Source: Aquilaria yunnanensis
Taxonomy: Eukaryota > Streptophyta > Magnoliopsida > Malvales > Thymelaeaceae
Reading direction: 5' to 3'
NCBI GenBank assembly: GCA_039654915.1
Contig: CM077597.1
Coordinates: 74,588,001-74,652,000, forward strand
DNA: 64,000 nucleotides
In this document: positions 27,662 to 39,660 of the stretch, in pieces
Numbering within the stretch: position 1 is the stretch's first letter
How the letters are laid out: each line of letters begins with the position of its first letter
Notes under the pieces: model-generated
What the model was told of the DNA's origin: nothing
Databases searched by the model: none
The model's input: only the letters and a program-made list of their open reading frames with translations
Translations under genes and position numbers: made by a program

Positions 27662-28727
27662 ATCTCCCACTTGCACTAAAGCTAATCATCAATGTATTTA
27701 ATACTAATAAATCTAGAATGACTATCATGCTTCTGCTATATGAGGGGTTTCGTTAGTCGATTAGCAATGTTGATGTATGTTGAGGTCCTGCATATCCTCA
27801 CATCACCCCTTTTAGTAATCTTCTTAATAAGATGATAGTGTCGGAGTATGTGCATGCATCGCTGGTGAGATCATGATTCTTTAGCCTGTGCGATTGCTTC
27901 ATTGTTCTTACAATAGAGCTTTATCGGATTGGCAATGGTTTGAGCTACTTCAAGTTCTGCGATGAACTTCTTGATCCAAACATCCTCCTTCGCAGCATTA
28001 AAGGCAGCAATGTATTTAGATTTTATTGTAGAGTCAGCCACTGCCTCTTGCTTTGAACTTTTCCAGCTTGCAACACCACCACAAATGCAAAATACATAAT
28101 TAGATTGTGATCTAAAATCATTCTTGTTGGATTAAAAACTGGCATTCGTGTAACACCTTATAACGAGCTCATCTTCACCTCTATAAACCAAGAATGAATT
28201 TTTAGTCCTTCTCAAGCACTTAAGAATATTCTTAACAATTGTCTAGTGACTCTTACCAGGGTTTGATTGGTACCTGCTCGTTATGCTCAAGGCATACGAG
28301 ACATCGGGATGAGTACATATCATGGCATACATGATAGATCCAATTGTTGAGGCGTATGAAATCTTACTCATGCATTCTCTCTCCTCAGGTGTACTAGGAC
28401 TTGAGAGAGTTATACCATGTGATATGGGCAATAACCCTTTCTTGGAATCTTGCATACTAAATCTCTTTAGCACCTTGGCAATGTATGTACTTTGACTAAA
28501 GCCGAACAGCTTTTTAGATCTATCTATATAGTTCCTAATGCCTAACACATAAGCTGTTTCACTCAAGTTCTTTATAGAGAAACATTTCCCTAGACAAGTC
28601 TTCACAAACTGTAGCTCGATAATGTCATTCCTGATGAATAGTATGCTATCTACATATAACACCAAGAAGCCAATAACGCTCCCACTAACCTTCTTATAGA
28701 CACACAGCTCACCTTCATTTATGATTA
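27662..28727 (-). pseudogene. Copia reverse transcriptase/RNase H, second (duplicated) copy
   Basis: Open over 28,746-28,243: LYVDSILFIRND (the YVDD catalytic motif reads YVDS, so it is inactive), SIKNLSETAYVLGIRNYIDR, RSKKLFGFSQSTYIAKVLKR, YASTIGSIMYAMICTHPDVS and SITSRYQSNPG. RNase H fragments follow to about 27,960, with SWKSSKQEAVADSTIKSKYI. At its upstream edge (about 28,727) it is fused to the middle of an LTR, so it lacks the rest of pol. It duplicates the RT at 29,690-30,860 with divergence. Confidence 0.85.
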
Positions 28728-29426
28728 TTGAGCACGAGACATGCAATGTTTTATTCTCGTATAGCCTAATCTAAGGTTTCTTGATTGCCGAGTAGACAAA
28801 CTAAAACTGATGATGTTGATATCCCATATCAATTCATTCGAGCAGAACAATGCATTGCCTCAATCTCATTCAATCAAGGGCCTGAAGATATCATTTTCGT
28901 TATATAGGAGGGACATATCTCACTTTTATCATACAAAAACCCTCTACATGATATATGACATACCTAATGACCACTTTCATGTTCACTCAGTTACGAGCAA
29001 CAAATGAAAATATCAAAGTATGTGACTTACATGTAGGGAACATTGATGACCTTAGGTCAAAGGACTATTTATACAATGATCACTATCAGAATCACTCATA
29101 ACACTCATATAACGATCCATGTAGCGTTCTCATGGTGGGTTGATCTAGTACACAAGTTCTCCAACTTGTACCCATATGTAGACTACATATCTCATATTAG
29201 TCTTCACACATGCTAGTCTTTATGTATTATTGCAACTCGCTCCACAATAATACTAGACCAGGAACGTTTAAGAATACTATTATTCTAGGGTTATAATTAT
29301 GCTTGATTATGTCACACAGAAACAAACAAAAAACATAATTACTAGAATAATGTCTTAACAAAATATCATGACTCAATGTGCAAAATATAATCTTTTCATG
29401 ATTAGCTGTTGGGTACAACACTAAGA
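28728..29426 (-). repeat. Copia LTR fragment, first module
   Basis: LTR start at about 29,426 (degenerate TCTTAG after the polypurine region), running leftwards until it breaks into RT sequence at about 28,727 near the shared word GAGCACGAGACATG. Confidence 0.75.
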
Positions 29427-32400
29427 ATCTCACACTTGTACTAAATCCATTCATCCATGTTTCTAATACTAATAGATTTAGAATGACTATTATGCTTCTG
29501 CTGTGTGAGGGATTTCGTTAGTGGATCGGCAATGTTGTTGTATGACGAGGTCCTACATATCCTCACATCATTCCTTTCTGTGATCTCCTAAATGAGAGAA
29601 TAGTGTCGGAGGATCTGCTTTGATCGATGGTGAGATCGAGATTCCTTAGCATGTGCAATTGCTTTATTGTTGTCACAATAAAGCTCTATTAGGTTAACAA
29701 TGCTTGGAACCACTCTATGTTTTGTGATGAACTTCTTGATCTAAACTGCTTCCTTCATAGTATCAGAGGTGAAAATGTATTTAGATTCTATTGTAGAGTC
29801 AGCTATTGTCTCTTGCTTTGAACTTTTCCAGCTCACAGCACCACCACCAATGCAAAACACATAACTAGATTGCAATAAAAAATTATCCTTATCGGATTGG
29901 ATGCTGACATTGGTGTAACCCTTTACAAAGAGCTCATCTTCACCTTCATAAACCAACAATTAAACCTTAGTCCTTCTCAAGTACTTGAAAATATTCTTAA
30001 CAGCTATCTAGTAACTCTCACCAGGGTTTGATTGGTACCTGCTCGTTATACTCAAGGCATATGAGACATCGGGACGAGTACATGTTATGGCATACATGAT
30101 AGATTCAATTGCTGAGGCATATGGAATCTTACTCATGCATTCTCTCTCCTCAAGTGTACTAGGACTTTGAGATCTTGAGAGAGTTATACCACGTGATATC
30201 GGCAATAACCCTTTATTGGAGTTTTGCATGCTAAACCACTTTAGCACATTATAAATGTATATACTTTGACATAAGCCGAGCAGCTTTTTAGATTTATCTA
30301 TATAGATCCTAATGCCTAACACATAAGCTGCTTCACCCAAGTCCTTCATAGAGAAACATTTTTCCAGTCAAGTTTTCACGGACTGTAGCTTGGGAATGTC
30401 ATTCCCAATGAGTAGTATGTCATCTACATATAACACTAAGAAGACAATAGCGCTCCCACTAACCTTCTTGTAGACATATAGTTCATCTTCAATTATGATG
30501 AAACCAAAATCATTGATTGCTTTATCAAAACAAAGATTCTAGCTCCGAGAAGCTTGCTTCAATCCATAAATGGACCTTTGCAACCTGCATACTTTATTGG
30601 CATTCTCTGGAGTGACAAAACCCTCAGGTTGTGTCATGTACACATCCTCAATAGGCTTTGCATTAAGGAAGGCAGTTTTGACATCCATTTTTCAAATCTC
30701 AAAATCATAGTATGTAGCAATAGCCAATAAAATTTGGATGGATTTAAGCATAACAATTGGTGAATAAGTCCCATCATAGCCAATGCCATCAATTTGCTTA
30801 AAAGATTTTGCAACCAATCATCATTTAAAGGTAATCACATTACCATCCACGTCGATTTTCTTCTTGAAAACCCATTTGCATCTTATGGGTTTTACCCCAT
30901 CAGGTCAATCAACTAAAGTCCATACTTGGTTTTTATACATAGATTCCATCTCGAACTTCATGGCCTCTAGCCACTTCTCAAAATATGGTACCAACATAGC
31001 TTATTGGTAGGTTGTGGATTCATCCTGATCTATGAGCATCACATCACCAGTGTGAATCACGAGAAAACTATATCTCTCGGGCTCATGTCAAATCTTATTA
31101 GATTTACGTGGGCTCTGTGCTTTAGAAACAAATTCCTGAACCACAACGTCTTGTGGTGTCTGCTCAGGTTCTATTTCAAATTCAATGTCCTATTGTTGTT
31201 CTTGAATTTCTTCGAGCTATACTTTCTTCCCACAGGTTCCTTTAAACATAAACTTTTTCTCTAGAAAGACACCAGTTTGAGCAATAAACACTTTCTGCTA
31301 AGATGAATTGTAAAAATAGTAACCCTTTATTTTTTTGCGATACCCAACAAAGAGACATTTGTGAGATTTATGCCCTAAATTGTTAGAAGATTGACATTTT
31401 ACATAAGCCTCACAGCCCTAAATCTTCATAAAAAACAGACTATGACACCTTCCACTCCATATCTCATATGGTGTCTTTTGAACCGATTTAGATGAAACTC
31501 CGTTTAGTGTAAAAGAGGCTATCTCCAGAGCATATCCCCAAAAGGAGTTTAGAGGGTCAGCTTGACTCATCATATATCGAACCATGTCTAACAGAGCTCG
31601 ATTTCTCTTTTTAGATACACTATTCCTTTGAGGTGTGCCAGTTGGAGTGAGTTATGATACTATATCACACTCCTTTGGATAGTCAAGGAATTCTCGGTCC
31701 AATATTCTCCACCCCAATTTGATTTAAGTACTTTAATACTCTTCCCAAGTTGATTTTGTATTTCATTCTTGAATTCTTTAAACTTTTCAAAGGATTATGA
31801 CTTGTGTTTCATAAGATACACATAACCATATCTACTTAAGTCATTAGTAAAAGTAATGAAGTATTGGTAGCCTCCTCTAGCTTGTGTAGACATAGGCCTA
31901 CGTACATCACTATGTATGAGTCTTAAAAAGTCATTGGCTCTTTCACTTTTTCCAGTGAAAGGAGTTTTGGTCATTTTTCCCAATAAACATAACTCGCATG
32001 TCTCATATGATTGAAAATCAAATGAGTCCAAAAGTAAATCCTTTTAGAGCTTGGATATGCAGGCCATATTTATATGGCCCAGACAATAATGCCAAAGATA
32101 GGTCGGGTTCGAATCATTCAACCTGACCTTTTTGGTATTCACTTTTTAGATTGGATTTTTAAGTTCCAGAACATACAAACCATTGCTAAGTCGAGCACTA
32201 TCATAAAAGATTTCATTTAAATAAATGGAATAACACTTGTTTTTTATTATAAATGAAAAGCCTTTCTTGCCCGAGCAAGAAACGAAAATCAAAATTTGAC
32301 TAATAGTAGGCACATAATAGCAATTGTCCAATTCTAAAACCAATCCATTAGGTAAAGTGAGAACACAAGTCCTTACGGCTAATACAGCAACTCTTGCTCC

Positions 32401-32630
32401 ATTTCCAACGTGTAGGTCCTTTTCACCTTAGGCCAATCTTCCACTCCTACTTAAATCCTTCACATTTGTAAAAATGTAAGATCCACATCCAGTATCTAAT
32501 ATCCAAGATGAAGAAGTAAAAAAGTTAGCCTCAGCAACAAAAATACTAGAAATAGAAGCCTTACTTTCCTTCTTATTCTCAAGTTCTTTAAGATAGATCT
32601 TGCAATTGCACTTCCAATGTCCAGGTTTCT
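29427..32630 (-). pseudogene. Copia pol: protease region, integrase, reverse transcriptase, RNase H
   Basis: In order on the minus strand: a protease/GAG-pre-integrase region (LELDNCYYVPTISQIL near 32,330; SYETCELCLLGKMTKTPFTG near 32,020), the integrase start (RLIHSDVRRPMSTQARGGYQ, FTNDLSRYGYVYLM), decayed integrase to about 31,400, RT from about 30,860 with LQRSIYGLKQASRS and an intact catalytic motif LYVDDILLIGND near 30,415, RYQSNPGES near 30,020, and RNase H with AVSWKSSKQETIADSTIESK near 29,800. Frequent stops and shifts inactivate it. It is the parent copy for the duplicated 3' modules. Confidence 0.88.
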
Positions 32631-33340
32631 TCTAATGGAAACATTCCCTTTCCTTAGCCACACCACCAAATGGTTTTAGTACACTTGAATAAAAATTAGC
32701 ATTGGACTTTCCTTTAGCTTTATTCTTCTTGTTGTTTCTTTATCCCTTTCCCTTGCTCTTTTGAACCCTCATAATGGGCTTAGCCTTCTTAAGGTTTTAT
32801 CGACAGTTCTCAATATGTTGAGCAATTTAGTGAGGGAACAGTCACGATCATTCATGTTGTAGTTCATGACGAACTAACTATAGCTTTCTGGCAATGATTG
32901 CAGGATTACATCAACAGCCAACTCTTTCTAAAGAGCAAATCCTAAACTCTCAAGATTCTTAATGTACCTTATCATATTGAGCACATGACGACCAACGGGA
33001 CTTCCTTCAGACATTTTGCATTGAAAGAATGCTTTAGAATTCTTATGCCTCTCATGTTGAGCTTGCTCTTGGAAGAGCATTTTGAGAGGTTTGATCATAT
33101 CAAATGCCCCCATGTTATCTTGTTGTTTCTAAAGCTCAAATTTTATGATAATTAACATGAGACAGGCAATATCCAAAACATCATTAGAATGCTTCTTATA
33201 AGCATCCTTTTCAGTTCTCGGAGTGTTGGCAGCAGGCTCATTCGAAATGGGCTGCTTTAAGACATAAGTCTTTCTCTCTTACTTGAGGATTATCCTTAAA
33301 TTTTGGTACCATTTGAGAAAGTTGGCCCGTTTAGCTTTTC
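32631..33340 (-). pseudogene. Copia gag relic
   Basis: Contains MGAFDMIKPLKMLFQEQAQH, SPVGRHVLNMIRYIKNLESL (gag-polypeptide domain of copia elements) and, near 32,640, a decayed CCHC knuckle (CFH..KPGHWKCNC). Stops interrupt it. Confidence 0.75.
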
Positions 33341-34449
33341 CTTCTTAATGATCAATTGCAATGAAAGTGTTGATATGTGTTGTGTTATGGTAATCTATAA
33401 CAGTAAATATGCAGTATAAGAATCATGTATTTTAATTCATTTAACAAAGACTTTTATTAAACGATGCTCCCACTATTTTATTCAAAATAATAACCCTCGA
33501 TATTATTTTAGAACACCTCGGCACTAAGGTATTCTAGTGGGCCAAGATCCATATTTCACCATAACTTGAGTCAGCTTTGGCTTTTCTCTCAAGTCATAGC
33601 TATTTAGGTAGGTAACTCCTTACCAATTGCATCTCATGCAGCTCTTGGATAGTTGGGTGAACAATTCTTATCCAAGCTCATCTCATGCACTTAAGCTCAA
33701 CTCTATGCCTTTAAGTCCCCAATCCTATTAGGATGATTTAGTTAAGCCAATCCTAAAGTTAGCAATTTGGATATCACTCTTATCCCATCATGTCTTACCA
33801 AGATGAACATAGGTGCTTTGCTTTGACAAACTCACCAAATGTTGACCAAAGTCTTGAGTGTCAACATTTGAAAGGCATAACATTTAATGACTTAAAATTT
33901 TTTTTTAGGGATTTTCCTTTTATCTTACAAATTATTATTTTCTGTCGTCTTATGCATGCATCACATAGAAATATAACACATGCATCTCATGCTAACAACA
34001 AATTAAACATGGCATGGTTATAGCCTAAATTATGCGATATTCTCAAGCCAATGAGAATATCATAAAAGCCTAAGAAAATAAAAGGTCTTCACAAGCTACT
34101 TTTCTTCCTTACTTGCTTGCCTCCTTGTAGTCACGTCATTGGACACACCACTTTAGATGATCCCAAAATGTACAATTACAATGATAATAAAAACCTCGAG
34201 TTACATTTGAAGAGAGTATGGTGAGAAAATAAGGTACAAAGAGAGTAGTATAGAAAAGGCATGACACGCATGCTACAAATGCAACCAGGGCTATAACCGT
34301 GCACCATGCTACAACCAACAACAAGCATATTATGTCAAATCTCATTCAATAAGAAAATGCATGACAATTAATGCGGGTTTGTTAACCAGTTTATTAATGT
34401 GGTGCGTCACAGACCAATATGGCGATCCTGATTTACGTTCTCACTAGTA
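33341..34449 (-). other. Copia leader region
   Basis: Untranslated sequence between the primer-binding site and gag. No credible coding sequence on either strand. Confidence 0.5.
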
Positions 34450-34461
34450 GCTTTGATACCA
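34450..34461 (-). promoter_or_regulatory. Copia primer-binding site (initiator tRNA-Met type)
   Basis: TGGTATCAAAGC on the minus strand, one base after the LTR end. This differs by one base from the usual TGGTATCAGAGC site of copia elements. Confidence 0.75.
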
Positions 34462-34462
34462 C

Positions 34463-35302
34463 TGTAGGGTTTCGGGAGCCAAACAAATGCAGCGGAAACT
34501 AACCGAAACTCTCTAGGATCCAAGTAAAACGAAGAAAGTTGAGTGTTCAAAATTTTTATACCTAGTTAGCTGAGATGTTCAAGCTCTCTACGATATCCAC
34601 ACGAACCACTCGGATCACCACACCTTGATCACATTTCAACAGGTGCATTCCTCTCACACCCGTAATGCTAAATTGCATCCTTTATGGAAAAACAAGAGGA
34701 TAGTGCGGCTGGAACCTTTCAAAACCCTTTTGATTTCATCCTTATGGAGGATATGGCACAAAATCCTTACTATATGATGTATATATAGTAAGCCATAACT
34801 CCCACGCCTAATGAGTTTCAAAACCTTAATCCAATTAGGTTTAAATCGGGCCTCATAATGGCTTAACCTTTGGGCCAATTATTAATCCAAAATTATCATG
34901 AGACCAAAACCAAACAATTTGGCCCATGGACTCAAATAATCCAATTGGCTCTAAATGTGCGACCTAATAGGCTCTTATCACATTTGACTAAACCTCTATG
35001 ATCATTATTCATATATGTCATTGTTCATTTGTCCAAGATATCAAGATCAAGCACGAGACATGGAATGTGTCACCCCCGTATAGGCCAATCTAAGGTTTTT
35101 TTATTACTAAATAGACTAACTAAAACTAATGACATTAACATCCCATATTAACTCATCCGAGTATGGCCATGCATTTTCTCAGTCTCACTCAATCAAGGGG
35201 CCTGAAGATATCACTTCCATTACATAGGAAGGACAAATCTCAATCTCATCTTGATCATACTTAGCATGATATGTGGCATACCCAATGGCCACCTTTATGT
35301 TC
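34463..35302 (-). repeat. Copia 5' LTR, inner part
   Basis: Ends at the primer-binding site and is interrupted at 35,302/35,303 by the 20 kb element. It resumes at 55,365 after a TGTTC duplication. Confidence 0.82.
35298..35302. repeat. Target-site duplication TGTTC (left) of the 20 kb element
   Basis: TGTTC is repeated at 55,365-55,369. Joining the flanks restores a copia LTR matching 27,222 and 28,976. Confidence 0.92.
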
Positions 35303-36344
35303 TGTGGCAACGTCGGGATTTCTGGAGTCGCCACCAATCAGTTTACTTAGGTCGATTGGTCACCTAAAATATAGTCTGCGAGAGTTCGGGGGTTCGGGAG
35401 TACGGTTACGTTGAAACAACTTTGTTAAAACGCCCAAAAATTGGCACCTTAGTTGATTTTAATTTTGTTTTACTTTGCTTTTAAAAAAATTTCAGTTAAT
35501 TTAGATATTTTAACTGAATTAGTCGAAAATGTGGATTTTTGGTAATTAAGTTGGAAAAAATTTGATACTTCCGAACCATGGACTCTGCCGAGTCATTTGG
35601 ACACGGAAGATTTTTTATTCCGAACCATGGACTCTGCCGAGTCATTTGGACACGGAATTTGGTGAAATTTTAAACAATTTTATCCATATTGTAAAAATAT
35701 GGATTTTTATCTTTTTATTTAATTTATTTATTTTAAAAAAATTGATATTTTCCAAACCGTAGATCCTGCCGGATCATCCGGATATGGAAATTGATTTACT
35801 TAATCGTAATTATTTAATTCCTGAAATTAATTTTTTAAAAGGTAATGATTTTTAATACTAACTAAAAATTTGTCTTTATATTTTTACTTTTTTTTTTTTC
35901 TTTCTTTTCTTTTTTCTTTTTTTTTTTATCTTTTATCTTATTTTTCTTATCTTCTTTTTTTTTTATTTCTTTTTTTTATTTCTTTTTTTATCTTTCTTTT
36001 ATTTTTATCTGATTTTTTTCTTAATTTATAAAAGAATTCAAAAGCAATTAATTTTTTTATTTAATAAGAAGTTAATTTAAAGGAATCAAAGAGTTTAAAA
36101 AATAAAATAAAATAAAAAAAAATCTTTGATCATGGTACGGGGCGTTGTTACTCAGCCAGACCCTCTTCACCAGGTGAAGCAGCTCAAAAGCGGGCACGAG
36201 ACAGTTTCCAGCCAATATACCATGAACTAAAAAAATTTTTGACTTAACAACATGGTTCAGATTTATTTTACATATATATTTTTTTATGGCTAATTTCTTT
36301 AAATGAAATGAGTTTAACCATAAAATAAAGAAAAATTAAATAAC

Positions 36345-37710
36345 AATAAATAAAGTTAGTAAAGTTAGTTGTTAGTATAACAAATATTAAATGGTTAGTG
36401 ACAACAATAATAATAAAAGTTAGCGGTCAGTACAGTTAATTGTTAGTATAGCAAAAATTAAATGGTTAGTGATAACAATAATAATGAAAGTTAGTGGTTA
36501 GCACAGTTAATTGTTAGTATAGCAAAAATTAAATGGTTAGTGATAACAATAATAATGAAAATTAGTGGTTAGCACAATTAATTGTTAGTATAACAAAAAT
36601 AAAAGTTAGTGATAACAATAATAATAAAAGTTAGTGGTTAGCACAATTAATTGTTAGTATAACAAAAATAAAAGTTAGTGATAACAATAATAATAAAAGT
36701 TAGTGGTTAGCACAATTAATTGTTAGTATAACAAAAATAAAAGTTAGTGATAACAATAATAATAAAAGTTAGTGGTTAGCACAATTAATTGTTAGTATAA
36801 CAAAAATAAAAGTTAGTGATAACAATAATACTAAAAGTTAGTGGTTAGCACAATTAATTGTTAGTATAACAAAAATTAAATGGTTAGTGATAACAATAAT
36901 AATGAAAATTAGTGGTTAGCACAATTAATTGTTAGTATAACAAAAATAAAAGTTAGTGATAACAATAATAATAAAAGTTAGTGGTTAGCACAATTAATTG
37001 TTAGTATAACAAAAATAAAAGTTAGTGATAACAATAATAATAAAAGTTAGTGGTTAGCACAATTAATTGTTAGTATAACAAAAATAAAAGTTAGTGATAA
37101 CAATAATAATAAAAGTTAGTGGTTAGCACAATTAATTGTTAGTATAACAAAAATAAAAGTTAGTGATAACAATAATACTAAAAGTTAGTGGTTAGCACAA
37201 TTAATTGTTAGTATAACAAAAATTAAATGTTAGTGATAACAATAATAATAAAAGTTAGTGGTTAGCACAATTAATTGTTAGTATAACAAAAATAAAAGTT
37301 AGTGATAACAATAATACTAAAAGTTAGTGGTTAGCACAATTAATTGTTAGTATAACAAAAATTAAATGTTAGTGATAACAATAATACTAAAAGTTAGTGG
37401 TTAGCACAATTAATTGTTAGTATAACAAAAATTAAATGTTAGTGATAACAATAATAATACAAGTTAGTGGTTAACACAATTAATTGTTAGTATAACAAAA
37501 ATTAAATGTTAGTGATAACAATAATACTAAAAGTTAGTGGTTAGCACAATTAATTGTTAGTATAACAAAAATTAAATGTTAGTGATAACAATAATAATAC
37601 AAGTTAGTGGTTAGCACAATTAATTATTAGTATAGCAGAAATTAAATGTTAGTGATAACAATAATAATAAAAGTTAGTGGTTAGTGAAGTTAGTTGTTAG
37701 TATAACAAAA
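36345..37710. repeat. 69-bp tandem array in the left LTR (about 19 copies)
   Basis: Units read AAGTTAGTGGTTAGCACAAT, TAATTGTTAGTATAACAAAA, ATAAAAGTTAGTGATAACAA, TAATAATAA with a few recurring variants (AAATAAAAG or AATTAAATG; AATAATAAT or AATAATACT). The same order of variants appears in the right LTR at 52,165-53,500, as expected if both LTRs came from one RNA template. Confidence 0.9.
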
Positions 37711-38584
37711 ATAAATGGTTAGTGACTTGAATAGAATAATAATAACAATAATAATAATAAACATACAAAGATTATTGCTAACTCTGCAGAAATAATAAAA
37801 AAAAGGTTAGTGACTTGTATAAATGAAAATAAATAAAAAAAATAAAAAAATAAAAAAATAAAAAAAAAAATTGGAGGATTAAAGAAGGATTATACCGTGA
37901 ATTTGAATCGACTTTTAATCGAGCTGAGGATTCGCGAACTGATTTTTTTTCTTGATTCGATGTCGAACGATGGCGAACGATTTATTTGCGACTGATGGTG
38001 GTTTTGTTGAATGTCGCGGCGATTATTATTTTTTATTAGAAGTTTAGGATATAATTTGTTCTTCCAAACCGTGGATCCTGCCGGATCATTCGGATATGGA
38101 ATTTAATATCCAAGCCATGGATTCTAACCGAATCATTTGGACATGGATATGATCCGTCTTAGGATCTCGTTATTTAATTTTAATTAATATCCAAGCCATG
38201 GATTCTAACCGAATCATTTGGACATGGATATATGTTACATCTTAGGACGGATTTCTAATAAATTGATACACATTTAATGTATTACAAGAATTACAATTAA
38301 ACTATTCTAAAATCCAATAAATATACATGAATATACATATCAAATCAAAGTCGCATGTTGTTCTCTTAATGATCAAAATTAATGTAAGATAAAATCAACT
38401 AATAATAGAAGAAACAAAGAAAAATAAAAACAAACAAAAAGTTTGCTGTCAGTGATGAATCTGTAAGGAAAATAAAATTAATAACTTAAATGGATAAAAT
38501 AAAAAGAATTAAGGGCTAAGTAATAATTTTACCCAAAAGTTTTAAAATTTTGACTTGGTCAAATCGTTTTTTTTTCGTTTTTAT

Positions 38585-38785
38585 TTCTTGTTTCAGCAAC
38601 AGGGAGGCGTGAGCAGGAGCGGCAGGGCGGTGGAAGAACGACGCGGTGGCTGGGGGGACGACGCGGTGGCTGGGTGCGCTGAGGAAGAGCGACGGACAGG
38701 GGCGGAGCGCGGGCAGCCACCGGCGCGAGCGAGGCGAGACGCGACGGTGCGGGAGCAGGCTGGAGAAGAAGCGAAGTCTCTGTGC
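38585..38785. other. GC-rich island inside the left LTR
   Basis: About 200 bases rich in GCG and CGG (for example GACGACGCGGTGGCTGGG twice) in an otherwise AT-rich LTR, next to an AG-rich block at 38,790-39,180 (CT-rich on the sense strand). The order on the sense strand is CT-rich then GC-rich, as in plant 5' leaders; it may include the transcription start region. Confidence 0.45.
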
Positions 38786-38789
38786 GAGA

Positions 38790-39180
38790 GAAGAGAAAAA
38801 AAAAAAAAAAAAAAAATCTGTTGCGAGAGGGAGAGAGAGAAATGAGAGAAAACTGAGATGGAGAAGGAGAGAAGAGAGCCCGTCGGGAAGAGAGAGAGAG
38901 AAGGAGAAACAGAGAGGGGAGCAAAGGAGAGAGAGAGAGTTTTGCGAGAAGAGAGAGAGAGAAGGAGAAAACAGAGAGGGAGAAGGAGAGCAGATAGAGA
39001 AGGAGAGAAGCGGGGAGAGAGAGGGAAGAGAACAGAGAGAGAAGGAGAAAAAAAAAATTAGAGAAAGCGTGAGAGAGGGCTCAGTTCTGTGAGAGGCCAG
39101 AGAGGGAGAGGGCCGAGAGAGTGAAGAAAAGAGAGAGAATCTGAGAGGGAAAAGGAGAGAAGATAAGATTAGAGATAAAG
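38790..39180. repeat. GAGA/AG-rich low-complexity block in the left LTR
   Basis: Iterated GAGAGAGAAGGAGAAA and related words. Open frames on both strands here are low-complexity artefacts. The corresponding block in the right LTR is 54,600-54,990. Confidence 0.8.
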
Positions 39181-39557
39181 GGGGGGAGCCTCTGTCGGCC
39201 ACCCTCCCCATTTTTTATTATTATTTTTGTTTTTTTCTTCTTTTTCTTTTTAATTAATTAATTAATTAATAATTTTTAATTTTAATTAATTTAGATTTAA
39301 TTTATTATTATTATTTTTTATTATTTTTTTTTCTTTTTCTTCCCATTTTTTTTTTTTTTAACATACAAACTAAAAAGAACGCCCCTAAAATAATATTGCC
39401 ATTATTACTATCATTATTTTTTTAATTAAGTAATCAATTAATTAAGTAATTCAATAATAATTTTTTTTTAATAAGTTTAAATTTTTAAAATAATTAATTA
39501 ATTTTTTTATTTAATTAATTTTTTTATTTTTAAGCCGGACGAAATTGGGTGTCAACA

Positions 39558-39580
39558 GCTGCCCCCCTTTGCATGCTTCA
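39558..39580 (-). promoter_or_regulatory. Polypurine tract of the 20 kb element
   Basis: On the minus strand GCAAAGGGGGGCAGC abuts the LTR start TGTTGACACC. This gives the element's orientation. Confidence 0.82.
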
Positions 39581-39660
39581 TGGGACATGATGTATGCAAA
39601 GTTAGTTACCAAATTTCGTCCAGCTTAGCTAGGCATTGAAAACCTTCTCGCCGCCTAAAC

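Larger units (their letters stand above)
35303..39557 (-). repeat. Left (3') LTR, 4.26 kb
   Basis: On the minus strand it begins TGTTGACACCCAATTTCGTC and ends GACGTTGCCACA. It contains T-rich tracts (35,888-36,020), a 69-bp tandem array, six copies of a CATGGAC/CCGGATCAT module, a GC-rich block and a GAGA-rich block. No convincing gene: the long serine/leucine frame at 38,516-39,211 is a translation of CT repeats. Confidence 0.93.

Noticed and set aside
38516..39211. 231-codon Ser/Leu-rich open frame in the LTR (and 54,372-55,019 in the other LTR)
   Set aside because: It is a translation of CT/AG repeats, open on both strands, with length differing between LTRs through an A-run. No domain; not credible as a protein.
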